Source: Phytomonas francai (lineage: Eukaryota; Euglenozoa; Kinetoplastea; Trypanosomatida; Trypanosomatidae). Taken from it: DNA of 64,000 nt. Shown here in pieces: positions 39,601 to 47,562 of the stretch. Within the stretch, counting starts at the first letter, position 1. Every line of letters starts with the position of its first letter. The translations under genes and the position numbers were made by a program. The stretch is taken from the NCBI GenBank assembly GCA_001766655.1, contig MJCC01000002.1, forward strand, positions 839,050-903,049, written 5' to 3'. The notes below the pieces were generated by a model. That model ran no database searches. It had not been told where the DNA came from and saw only the letters and a list, made by a program, of their open reading frames with translations.

Positions 39601-42600
39601 GGCGCTGCCGAAGGAGCAGCTCCTCGGGTACATGGATCCGGACACGCGGGAGTGGTTCGACGGCGTAATCACGGCCGCCGCGAAGAAGATCGTGAAGGAG
39701 GATAAGGAGGTCCAGTCGTGGGTCTTCTGCGATGGCGATATCGACCCGGAGTGGGTCGAATCGCTGAACTCCGTCTTGGACGACAACAAGCTCCTGACGA
39801 TGCCAAACGGGGTGCGGGTGCAGTTCGGGAATAACGTCAATTTTATCTTCGAAACCCACAGCCTCGAGCACGCCTCGCCGGCGACGGTATCGCGCATGGG
39901 TATTATCTATCTTTCCGAGGAACACGTCGATCCGAAGATGACGGTAACCTCCTGGCTACTCGATCAGCCCGAGGAACGGCGCGAGGATCTCGCAAAGTGG
40001 ATCAACGATTACTTCTACCAAGCGATTGAATCGCTTGTGATGACCGAGAAGGTAGTCGTTCAGACTACGAAAACGGGGCTCGTGATGTCGGCCCTCAAGC
40101 AGCTCCAGGGCTGCGCGAGCAAGGCGCAGTTCGCGATTTCGCTCATCCACGGCCTCGGCTCCTACCTTTTCGATGAACAGCGCAAGGACTACGCGAAGGA
40201 TGTCCTCAACCTCGTCGGCGAGCGCGCGCCGGACGCGAAGTCGCCGCTGGACTTCTACTACGACCCCGCGAGCGGGGCCTACGCCCCTTTTCACTTCGAC
40301 CCCTCGCTAGACCTCACCGTCGACGAGCTTTACCACAACCTGATGGTGGCGACGCTGGACTGCCAGCGCGCGCTCGCGGTCATGCGGGCGTGGACGCGGC
40401 CGATCCGGCCGGGCGTCTACTGCCCGTTTATTCTCGTCGGCCCGGAGGGCTGCGGGAAGGCGATGTTGCTAAAAAACCTCTTCGCGAACAGCGCGAGTAC
40501 GCGCGTCGCCGTTGTGAACTGCTCCGCGCAGACGAAGGCGATCCAGGTCATTCAAAAACTCAAGCAGACCTGCCAGATGCTCAACTCGAGCAATGGGCGG
40601 GTGCTTCGGCCCGTGGATGTCGAGCGGCTAGTGCTTCTCTTCAAGGACTTAAACCTGCCGAAGCCGGATCAATACGGCACCGTGCAGCTCCACTCCTTTC
40701 TTCAGCAGCTCATCTTGTATAGTGGGTTTTACGATTCGGATCTGGAGTGGGTCACCCTCGAGCGGGTTCAAATCGTCGGGACGATGAATCCCCCGGGGAG
40801 CATGGGGCGCTACCCCGTCTCCCCCCGCTTCCTCGCCATCAACTCCATTCTTTGCCTTTCCTACCCCTCCAAGGAGTCGTTAAACGTCATTTACACCGAG
40901 TTTCTCAATGTGGTGTTGAAAAGCGAACGGCTAAAGTTCAATCTTCCGAGCAATAAAGGCGCCGCCGACGTCGCGCGGATCATGACGACGGTCTATGATA
41001 TCATCAGCACCCGGTGCACGGTCGACGTCGCCTCGCACTACATTTTTAACCCACGCGATATTACGAAATGGGTGCTGAATCTCCTGAACTACGCACCGGG
41101 GGATATGAGCGATGTGATCGGCTACGAGGGCCGGCGAATCTTCGTCGATCGCCTCATCACGAGCGACGAGCGCACGAAGCTGACGAAGCTGATTCGCGAT
41201 AACCTTGCCTTTCTCTTCGGCCATGCGCAGGAGGCCCAGCAGGCGGAGAAGGAATCGCTCTGCTTCGTCTCCTGGAATGACGGCGCGCCGATTGGAAAGC
41301 GAAGGCTCATGGCCACCCACATCAACGATCTGAAAAAGACCTTGCAGGTTTCGCTCGTGAATTACTCTCGCGAGAACAGCGATTTGGACCTGCAGCTGAT
41401 CCCGGAGGCCTCAGCCTGGATCGCGCGCGTGGATCGCGTATTATCGCAGGAGCGCGGGAATCTCCTCCTCGTCGGGCGCTCGGGGGTCGGAACGGCGGAG
41501 ATGGTCCGTTTGGTGGCGTACCACAATCGGACGGAGTTGGTCACCCTCAACCTCACGCGGGAATACAACCTCAAGCAGTTTAATGCGGAGCTCAAGTCGG
41601 TCATGACGAAGGCCGGCGTTGAGGCGACACCGGTGGTATTGTTGTTAGAGGATTTCAACTTTTTCAACCCGCATTTTCTGGAAACGGTGAACTCGCTGCT
41701 CTCCTCCGGCGAGGTCCCGGAGCTCTTCACGCCCGAGGAGCAAGAGGCGATCCTCGCGCCGCTCAAGGAAGACGCCATCGCAGAAGGCTTCACGCCGTAT
41801 AATTATTTTATCGATCGCATCGCTCGCTTTTTGCACATCGCCATTATTATGGATCCTACCAACCCCCAGTTCGACGCGCAATGCCGCGCGAACCCCGCGT
41901 TGTTCACGCACTGCAATGTGTATTGGGTCGGAACCTGGGAACCGTCAAGCTTGAAGCTCATCCCAAAGCTTCTGATTGGGGATGTTTACAAATCGTTAGA
42001 AACCGTCAACGGGAAGAGCAAAAAAGACTTTAACCTGACAACGGAGCTCGTGAATATTCACCGATACTTTGGCGATAAGTTTTCGCCGCAGCACTTTAAG
42101 GCGTTCTGCCAAACCTACGAGCACATCTTTAAATTCAAGAATCAGCAAGTCGTGGATAGCCTTGGTCGTCTGAAGAGTGGTGTGGATAAGCTGAATGAAG
42201 CCCAGGAAAGTGTGGACAAAATCGCCGTCGATGTTTCGTCTAAAAAGGAACTTCTCGAGGTCAAGCAGGAGGAGGCCGATGAGGCCTTGAAGAAGATTCA
42301 GGCCAAGATGGAAGAGGCGGGGGAGCAGAAACGCGGAATTCACAAAATCCAGAAAGAGCTGAGCAAAGAGCAGCAAGCGATCACGGAAAAGAAGACGTTG
42401 ATTGAGGAGGAGCTGAGCAGTATTCAGCCCATCCTGGACGCCGCGCTCTCCTCCGTGAGCGCGATCCGCTCCGAACACTTGACGGAGCTCAAGTCGATGA
42501 AGCAGCCCCCGCCCGCCGTCCAGGACGTGCTGGAGGGGGTGATGGTTCTCATTCAAGGCGGAAATTCGATCGATAAGAACTGGCTCTCGATTCGAAAAAT

Positions 42601-45600
42601 GCTCAGCGGGGACATCAAAGGCCAAATTCTGAACTACCCGATCGATAACGTGAACCCGACGACGCGGAGTGAGGTGCAGAAGGTGATGGAGTCAAAGGCA
42701 AACTCGTTTAAACGCGAGGTAATCGGCCGAGCCTCAAAGGCGGCGGCGCCGATGGCGGAGTGGCTGAAGGCGGTGATTCAATACAGCAAGGTGCTCGAAA
42801 CGGTCGCGCCGCTGCGTGAAGAGATGCGCGAGTTAGAGGAAAACCTTCAAAAAGGAAAGGACAAAAAGGCAAAGTACGAAAACAAGCTCGAGAAACTGGA
42901 GGGCACCGTTGAGGAGCTGCGAAAGATGTTTGGCGCGAAAACCACCGAGGCGGAGCGGCTTCGCGGGCAGCTCGAGGAGGCGGAGCTCTTGCTCATCAAC
43001 GCTAAGGAGCTGCTCTTGAAGTTAGGCACGGAGCACGAGCGCTGGACGATGCAGATGAAAACCTTCGCCTCCGATTTAGATCTCCTACCGAGCCGCTGTC
43101 TTCTTGGCGCGGGGTTGATTACCTATTTAGGCCACGAGGATGACGCGGTTCGCCGCAAGGTGTTAGAGGACTGGATGCAGACGGTGAAGCTCGCGGAGTT
43201 TAACTTTTTTACCTTTCTTCGCGAGGAAAGCGCGCAGCTCCAGTACAAATCGCAGGGGCTTCCCGGCGATGAGCTTTCCATGGACAACGCGGTGATCATC
43301 CAGGAGCAGGTGTACACGCCGCTGATCGAGGACCCGTCCGGGCAGGTGGTCGGCTGGCTTTCGAACTTCCTCAAGGATCGCAAGGACAACGTCGAGGTGT
43401 GCAGCCTCTCCGACGAGCGCCTGGTCTCGACGCTGGAGCTTGCGCTTCGGTTCGGCAAGCAGTTTATCCTGACGGAGGTGGACCACATCGAGCCCTTTTT
43501 GTACCCCGTTATCCGGCGCGAGCTGGCGAACGAGGGCGCGAAGAAGGTGATCCGGATCGGGGATCGGCGCAGCGTGGATTACGGGGAGGGGTTCCGGCTT
43601 TATTTGGTGACCCGCACGAGCGGGCTCGCGATCGCGCCGGACATCGCGGGCCACCTGACGCCGATCAACTTCTCGATCACGCAAAGCGGGCTGGAGGGGC
43701 AGTTCCTGAGCGTCACGATCGAGCACGAGCAGCCTGCGCTCGAGCAGGAGAAGCGCGCGAACCTGGCGAGGGAGGAGGCCCTCAAGACGCGGCTCGAGGA
43801 GCTCGAGCGGCGGCTCCTGCGCGACCTTGCGGACTCGTCGGGCTCGCTGCTCGCGAACACCGCGCTGATCGCCTCGCTGAACGACGTCAAGACTCAGGCG
43901 AGCGAGGTTGCGGCGGCGCTGGAGGCCTCGACCGCCGTCCGCGCCGCGCTCGAGGCGAAGCGCGAGGTCTACCGCCCCCTCGCCGCCCGCGCCGCGCGCG
44001 TTTTCCTGCGAACGACGGCGCTCTCGGCGCTCTCGCCGATGTACCGCTTCGCGCTCGGCCGCGTCCTGCGGCTCTTCCGGCGCGCGCTGGCGGGGCAGGC
44101 GGGGCTCTGCGTGGACGCGGCGACGAAACTCGCGGCCTTCGTCGGCCTCGTCGTCGCCGACGTCGGGCGCGGGCTGCGGAAGGCGCACCGCGTCGTCTAC
44201 GCCCTCGACCTCGCCCACGCGCTCTTCCCGGAGCAGTGCGCGGCCGGCGAGTGGGACTTTTTGATCGACCGCGGCGAGGGCGACGCCGAGGAGGCCCCGG
44301 GCGACCCCGTCGTCCCGCGTTTCGTCTTCGCGGAGGCCGCCGGGGTCTACCGCGGCCTCGCGCGCCGCTTCCCGGGCCTCGTCGAGGCCCTGCACGTCGA
44401 GGAGGCCGACGTGTGGCTCCGCTGGACCCGCGCGGCGACGCCGGAGGCGGCCTTCCCCCCGGCCCTCCGCGCCCTCCCGCCGCTCCGGCGGCTGCTCGTC
44501 GTGAAGGCGCTCCGCGGCGACCGCCTCGAGGCCGCGATGCTCCGCGCGGCCGCCGAGCTCCTCGGCCTCGACGGCCTCGAGGACGCCGACCCCCTCGCCG
44601 GCCTCGACGCCGACGACGAGGGCGAGGCGGGAAAGGAGGGCGAGGCGGGATGGGCCCCCGTTCTTCTCCTCACGACGCCGGGCGCCGACCCGTCGGCGGA
44701 GGTGGAGGCGATGGCCCGGCGGCGCGTCGGGCGGGCGCGCTTCCACGCCCTCGCGATGGGCGGCGGGCGCACCGAGGAGGCCCTCCGCCTCGTGCGCGCG
44801 GCCGCCGCGCGGGGGGAGTGGGTCTTCTTGAAAAACCTCCACCTCGTGGTGGGGTGGGTCGGCGAGCTCGCGCGGGCGCTCGGCGGGCTCGCGCGGCGGC
44901 CGGGCTTCCGCCTCTTCCTGACCACCGAGGCCCACGACGCCTTCCCGGCGGGGCTGCTCGCGCGGTGCGTGAAGGTGACCTACGAGGCCCCGCCGGGCCT
45001 CCGGCAGAACCTCCTGCGGACCTACGGCGAGTGGCCGCGCGAGGCCTTCGACGGCCACGACGGCCGCCGCCGCGAGCTCCTCTTCGCCGTGGCCGCCCTC
45101 CACGGCGTCGTGCAGGAGCGGCGGCGGTACGCGCCGGTGGGGTGGACGCGCGCGTACGAGGTCACGGCGGCCGACATGAAGGCCGCGGCGGACCTCGTCG
45201 GCCGGCAGTGCGGGCCGCGCGGGGTCGACTGGGCCGCGATCCGCGGGCTCCTCGTGGACGTTGTCTACGGCACCAAGATGGAGACCGCGTACGACTGGCG
45301 CGTCCTGACGACGACCATCGCGCGCTGCTTCGGCCCCGCCCCCTTCGCGCGATCGGCATCGGCGGGGGCGCGGGCGCCGGTGCTCGGCGAGCTCCGCGTG
45401 CCCGTCGGCGGCGGCTACGACGACCACCTCCGCGCGATCCGGGGCCTGCCGGAGAGCGACGTCCCCGGGCTCTTCGCGCTCCCGCCGAACGCCGACCGCG
45501 TCGTCCAGCTCGCGCGGGTGCGGGAGCTCGCCGCGGACCTCCGGCGCCTCGGCGACGGCGAGGCCGCCGCGGGCGGGGCGCGCGCGGGGTGGGCCGCGCG

Positions 45601-46414
45601 GCTGGGGCCCGTCCTCGAGGCCTGGCGGCGCCTCACGGCCGCCCGCGCGAGCCTGCTCTCGCACCACGCCTCCGGGCAGGCCGCCGCGGCCGCGCGCGCC
45701 CGCACGCTCGAGGGCTTCCTCGCGGCCGAGATGGCCGCCGCGCTGCGGCTCGTCGCGGCCGTCGACGGCGCCGTCGGCGACCTCCAGCGCGTCCTCGAGG
45801 GCGGCGCGCTGCTCACGGAGCCCCGGCGGGCGGAGGCGGGCTGCCTCGTCCGGGGCGAGATCCCGCCGGCGTGGGAGGGGCACTTCACGAGCTCCCGCCC
45901 CGTCCTCGGCTGGATGGAGTCGCTCCTGCGCAAGGCCACCGCGATCGTCCGATGGCGCGGGCTCGCCCTCGAGGGCGCGCTCCTGAAGGAGAACCTCGAC
46001 CTCTCCCTCCTCCTCCGCCCACGGACGTTTCTGAACGCCTTTCGGCAGGAAACCGCCCACGTCCTGCGCTTCCCGCTCGTCGAGCTCCAACTCGTCGCGG
46101 CGATCTCGGCGCCGCCGCCGGGGGCGGCCCTGACGGCCGCGCTCGAGGGGCTTTTACTGCAGGGCGCCGTCCTCGACCGCGCGGACCGGCTCCAGCCGAT
46201 TTCGACCCCCGACGAGGCCGCCTTCTTCCCGATGCCGCGGACCTTCGTGGCGTGGGTCGTCGAGCCCCCGGTCTTCGAGGCCTCCGTGCGCGTCCCCGTC
46301 TACGTCAACGGCGAGCGCGAGGACTACCTCGGCGACTTCGTCCTCCCGTGCGAGTCCGCGCTGGCCGCGGAGGAGTTCGTGCTCGCGGGGGTTTCGATTT
46401 TTTTGGAACCCTAG
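33653..46414 (+). CDS. DYNC2H1: cytoplasmic dynein-2 heavy chain (retrograde IFT motor)
   Basis: A 4253-residue motor protein, against about 4307 in human DYNC2H1. It drives retrograde intraflagellar transport. The start is ATG 33653. The layout is tail (1 to about 1100), linker, then the AAA ring. AAA1 Walker A is GPAGTGKT at 1652-1659, followed by VLVFNCDEGIDFKSMGRTF and CGAWGCFDEFNRL, which match the dynein-2 class rather than axonemal chains. AAA2 has GPSGSGKS at 1951, AAA3 has GPEGCGKA at 2263, and AAA4 has a degenerate GRSGVGTAE at 2608 without the Lys. The stalk coiled coil covers about 2830-3130, with the microtubule-binding tip near 2945-3045. The C-terminal domain is present to the stop. 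From about base 43700 to the end, third-position GC becomes nearly saturated, unlike the N-terminal two thirds. Trypanosomes have two dynein-2 heavy chains; I cannot say which one this is. Confidence 0.95.
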   Translation: MSATQKLSAVAEDCLSAAQKTITKRIGGEVLSKETLSNVMLLNFNGGGKSQEEIAGLLLRAMTKVSCGSEKGVVKLPTGEAVVDGGEKLAARPFAKVVSIANFSFEELPEGKPGIFAIAEATYLRHLRRHSDLAVYAITDFPKCLLLECQSRLDVCIAGFSLFSLTTTAGAGGGRLRIFVKSIDSILREMCSASFAAKVLPPRWGALNELAPHQLDSLLEDAQLSIAEFWEGGPKDSHARVEATFLMSSVGADLCGYYREKVSLAGGAFLCERKLVEHALGALDEWIGACARLTTIDWGAAWGRRYADEPLRIVRDRLRAVVALRETLAEMRGLLAADHLHHFRADAMWGVFADVDLFSSSAAVEKEWGGCVAAFHRRFEPLEHRCAAALKKFFAECADLPPQVVLKEFESFRELMRRPIIAAELVYERDNFLSKMNERLQAILIEFQHRAEGDMDEAILEEEDRRCQTGRFMPAVVNNVIWLRQLRHRIEEMLKISTSVLSDLRSAKDFEDSAKKLLEEIEDYEQEVYRNWVRDVEDQSRHLTLDADAPLIGINTEGKVEVNYSERLVQLIKEVRIFAALNYRVPERVQQIAKKGLQYYSKGLSLKQIANTYNGMTEDIIPSTQAMLLDAAVSFEKAITASGHKQLTWKGKEETDKYIRKLHVASQLLTDANRRLHKLHHEILLAVCELFSIDLHQSRHRWSSKVLTIREKIETSGFQNMDTWKVYWDMQIYKALETQYQYGLENLQVMMGEIKADIIYDADTGHAALRPPLMSIRQIYYQQIKDFITFPIRFQGCSGSVFFKDMPARNEPCIFSAMQHASQLFRKVQAELNRFTPMLVIGCCGRAENPTLEEIVGGSLSEVQHWEQAIRLLKQKGKEINSEDLFIKCGCITLCTAGIKGTVDEHLFKLTEALKLTLKKSAEKHLKNIEGYIEQVSKCLNSKLSDFDEISEVNVQYRELIDQRSGKEVEFHHFYNKNMLLQNMTGSAGINFTKTKEIWDSYMKRLDSHEAEVEEKMNELRKYFMEKVKTFGKSVERLTNQWNEVKPKDITVKDPLTIINEKLEEMRTLKTTGEKYVKHCQTFSLEEPELQMLEDLESEMGSYSAIWDSLGRFQAEYEALRRESWISFSAKTYRFEDFIKHWREALKGVEPIPATLRVRAMLEEWARCLPLLKYVRGDGFTPAHWAELFQLLNLRGGSTQDTVTFGEILDEHPRMLTQEVALKKLHGRAQGEAQIRAALDDVRAWGTEARFTLTPYPGRPGLVLITEWKALLSVLSDQQALIMSVKESPYFSSFANDVNRWEERLNVLNEYLHYMNLIQRKWVYLEPIFRRGALPNEKQRFDGLDEQYARIMKGIDKDSHLIALVSHKEYKEILSTVFEQLERCQKSLNQFLETKRDGFPRFYFISDDDLLEILAQSKNPTVIQSHLRKLFMGIYSVDFDTQNEHILRVQSLEGEVVPLTTQVQVTDEVEVWLSELDKSMKSTLKTDLVNCVKKFDIGLYASQILCTAEMINFSRKTEEAIRDGELEPLQRHKSAMQTRLRELAAFAGSNTDALVSIKLKALIMDLIHNIDVVDQLITEKVSKPQDWIWRKQLRLYLDASKCCVVRMVDTEFRYSYEYQGNLPKLVHTPLTDRCYMTLLQGMQLGYGGNPYGPAGTGKTESVKALGNLLGRQVLVFNCDEGIDFKSMGRTFIGLVKCGAWGCFDEFNRLKVDQLSAISQMIQVIQEALKNDDARCSLLDREIDVNPNAGIFVTLNPAGKGYGGRSKLPDNLKQLFRSIAMSAPDNELIIETILFSEGFENAKDLAKKTVEIFNLSKQLLSQQQHYDWGLRAMKSVLRLGGTLIHALLTQRVTGKVKLTAEELLARENEIIIKSLRVNTLAKLTFEDAILFNNLVEDIFPGVRVLEIEYDELRPAIEASLGELKLQLVGAQVQSILHLYETLQQRMGVVLVGPSGSGKSTLVKVLRRALQRLGRVVPIYTVNPKALPKEQLLGYMDPDTREWFDGVITAAAKKIVKEDKEVQSWVFCDGDIDPEWVESLNSVLDDNKLLTMPNGVRVQFGNNVNFIFETHSLEHASPATVSRMGIIYLSEEHVDPKMTVTSWLLDQPEERREDLAKWINDYFYQAIESLVMTEKVVVQTTKTGLVMSALKQLQGCASKAQFAISLIHGLGSYLFDEQRKDYAKDVLNLVGERAPDAKSPLDFYYDPASGAYAPFHFDPSLDLTVDELYHNLMVATLDCQRALAVMRAWTRPIRPGVYCPFILVGPEGCGKAMLLKNLFANSASTRVAVVNCSAQTKAIQVIQKLKQTCQMLNSSNGRVLRPVDVERLVLLFKDLNLPKPDQYGTVQLHSFLQQLILYSGFYDSDLEWVTLERVQIVGTMNPPGSMGRYPVSPRFLAINSILCLSYPSKESLNVIYTEFLNVVLKSERLKFNLPSNKGAADVARIMTTVYDIISTRCTVDVASHYIFNPRDITKWVLNLLNYAPGDMSDVIGYEGRRIFVDRLITSDERTKLTKLIRDNLAFLFGHAQEAQQAEKESLCFVSWNDGAPIGKRRLMATHINDLKKTLQVSLVNYSRENSDLDLQLIPEASAWIARVDRVLSQERGNLLLVGRSGVGTAEMVRLVAYHNRTELVTLNLTREYNLKQFNAELKSVMTKAGVEATPVVLLLEDFNFFNPHFLETVNSLLSSGEVPELFTPEEQEAILAPLKEDAIAEGFTPYNYFIDRIARFLHIAIIMDPTNPQFDAQCRANPALFTHCNVYWVGTWEPSSLKLIPKLLIGDVYKSLETVNGKSKKDFNLTTELVNIHRYFGDKFSPQHFKAFCQTYEHIFKFKNQQVVDSLGRLKSGVDKLNEAQESVDKIAVDVSSKKELLEVKQEEADEALKKIQAKMEEAGEQKRGIHKIQKELSKEQQAITEKKTLIEEELSSIQPILDAALSSVSAIRSEHLTELKSMKQPPPAVQDVLEGVMVLIQGGNSIDKNWLSIRKMLSGDIKGQILNYPIDNVNPTTRSEVQKVMESKANSFKREVIGRASKAAAPMAEWLKAVIQYSKVLETVAPLREEMRELEENLQKGKDKKAKYENKLEKLEGTVEELRKMFGAKTTEAERLRGQLEEAELLLINAKELLLKLGTEHERWTMQMKTFASDLDLLPSRCLLGAGLITYLGHEDDAVRRKVLEDWMQTVKLAEFNFFTFLREESAQLQYKSQGLPGDELSMDNAVIIQEQVYTPLIEDPSGQVVGWLSNFLKDRKDNVEVCSLSDERLVSTLELALRFGKQFILTEVDHIEPFLYPVIRRELANEGAKKVIRIGDRRSVDYGEGFRLYLVTRTSGLAIAPDIAGHLTPINFSITQSGLEGQFLSVTIEHEQPALEQEKRANLAREEALKTRLEELERRLLRDLADSSGSLLANTALIASLNDVKTQASEVAAALEASTAVRAALEAKREVYRPLAARAARVFLRTTALSALSPMYRFALGRVLRLFRRALAGQAGLCVDAATKLAAFVGLVVADVGRGLRKAHRVVYALDLAHALFPEQCAAGEWDFLIDRGEGDAEEAPGDPVVPRFVFAEAAGVYRGLARRFPGLVEALHVEEADVWLRWTRAATPEAAFPPALRALPPLRRLLVVKALRGDRLEAAMLRAAAELLGLDGLEDADPLAGLDADDEGEAGKEGEAGWAPVLLLTTPGADPSAEVEAMARRRVGRARFHALAMGGGRTEEALRLVRAAAARGEWVFLKNLHLVVGWVGELARALGGLARRPGFRLFLTTEAHDAFPAGLLARCVKVTYEAPPGLRQNLLRTYGEWPREAFDGHDGRRRELLFAVAALHGVVQERRRYAPVGWTRAYEVTAADMKAAADLVGRQCGPRGVDWAAIRGLLVDVVYGTKMETAYDWRVLTTTIARCFGPAPFARSASAGARAPVLGELRVPVGGGYDDHLRAIRGLPESDVPGLFALPPNADRVVQLARVRELAADLRRLGDGEAAAGGARAGWAARLGPVLEAWRRLTAARASLLSHHASGQAAAAARARTLEGFLAAEMAAALRLVAAVDGAVGDLQRVLEGGALLTEPRRAEAGCLVRGEIPPAWEGHFTSSRPVLGWMESLLRKATAIVRWRGLALEGALLKENLDLSLLLRPRTFLNAFRQETAHVLRFPLVELQLVAAISAPPPGAALTAALEGLLLQGAVLDRADRLQPISTPDEAAFFPMPRTFVAWVVEPPVFEASVRVPVYVNGEREDYLGDFVLPCESALAAEEFVLAGVSIFLEP

Positions 46415-46906
46415 TCCGCACACGCACACGGGGGAAATGGGAGAAATCGACACCCCGCCCTGGATTCCCCTCGAAGGGCGAGAAAAATGGAAAATTAAGT
46501 ACTAATCGATCTATCTGTCTATCTATATAGAGATAGAGGCACTTCATTGATGTTTGTTATCCAATGTATCGATGTTAACGCGGATTCGGAAAAAAAAAAT
46601 CCACGTTTTTCTTTTTGTTTATGCTTTTTAGAATGTCAAAAAAAAAAAAACAGTGAGAATCAACGTGCTAGCTCTTAAGTGCGAAAAGTGTGGCCGCATG
46701 CTTATGCCGCATGGGAAAAATAATAATAACGAAAAGATACGATTCCTGCCTTTCATTGCAGTGTCCTTTTCCTTTGATTCTAACGATGCATGGCTTTGTT
46801 TACCTTTTTTTTTTTTTTTATGACGAACGTTAAAAAGGAAGAGAATAAAAACGACCGTTTTTCAGGGAATCGTCTATTTTCCGCCAAAAGCCTCTTTCCC
46901 TGTACA
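46415..46906 (+). other. intergenic spacer with candidate trans-splice acceptor
   Basis: AT-rich, with A-runs near 46589 and 46639. A T-run at about 46805-46819 and a TTTTTCAG with AG at 46864-46865 lie upstream of ATG 46907. This argues that the earlier in-frame ATG codons (46790, 46820) fall in the removed leader. Confidence 0.5.
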
Positions 46907-47299
46907 ATGTCCAGTGAAACTGGGCCGCCCAAAGGCTACAGCGTGCCCCGGCATGAGGGGAAATGCGAGAAACGGTGCCAATACTGCGGCTCCACCGCCC
47001 ACTGGTCGTACGCCTGCGATGGGAAGGGGAAAAAGACGCGGAAGGCCGCCGGGCCTTCACCCCAATTAAGCCCTACACAGATGCTTAAATACGGAATTAA
47101 GCGGAAACGGACGGAATTCGTACCGGAGCCGACCGAAAGGGAGGCCTACGAATCCGAACTCAAATCCTTGGAAAGATTAATAGGGGACGAGTTACGGCAA
47201 GAAAAGGGGGCTGGTAAAGAGAAACAGCGGGGTAAAGATCTAAAAAGCAAGCCTGACCCCACGGAAGTCAAGAAGGAGGATCCAGAACACACGCCTTAA
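46907..47299 (+). CDS. zinc-knuckle protein (ZCCHC10-like)
   Basis: A 130-residue basic protein. I chose ATG 46907 because a TTTTTCAG acceptor at 46858-46865 would remove the two upstream in-frame ATGs, and because the extra N-terminus would start with a poly-Phe run encoded by the T tract. A single CCHC knuckle is complete: Cys24, Cys27, His32, Cys37 in CQYCGSTAHWSYAC. The HW-Y/S-Y-C spacing followed by a Lys-rich stretch is as in ZCCHC10 and related nuclear proteins. The remainder is charged and probably disordered (KRKRTEFVPEPTEREAYESE), with an acidic-basic tail. CCHC knuckles usually bind single-stranded RNA; the specific role is unknown. Confidence 0.78.
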   Translation: MSSETGPPKGYSVPRHEGKCEKRCQYCGSTAHWSYACDGKGKKTRKAAGPSPQLSPTQMLKYGIKRKRTEFVPEPTEREAYESELKSLERLIGDELRQEKGAGKEKQRGKDLKSKPDPTEVKKEDPEHTP

Positions 47300-47446
47300 A
47301 AGGAAATCCAACGCTAGAATAAGGTTGTGAATGGGCTTTCAATGGATAGCAAAAAAAAAAAAAGAATCCTTTTACTCGATTCGTTAGAGAAGCGGAAACC
47401 ACTTGTTCGCTTCAAATGCTTTATTCTATTTCTATCTATTTTTCCT

Positions 47447-47462
47447 CCCCCCCCCCCCCCCC
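47447..47462 (+). repeat. poly-C run of 16
   Basis: A C homopolymer in the spacer before the FAM20-like gene, followed by T-runs. It is probably part of its polypyrimidine signal. Confidence 0.85.
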
Positions 47463-47562
47463 ATCAACACTTTGAACGTCATATCTATTTTTTTTTTTCA
47501 AAAAGGCATCAGTTAATTTTAACTAGTCTATTTTTTTTCTCAATATATTCATTCTCTTCAAT

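Noticed and set aside
43163..46090. Very long antisense open frame (975 codons) and a sense out-of-phase frame across the dynein C-terminus
   Set aside because: Both are shadows of extreme third-position GC, which removes stop codons in other frames. The dynein frame carries recognisable family sequence; the others are Arg/Pro/Ala-rich noise.
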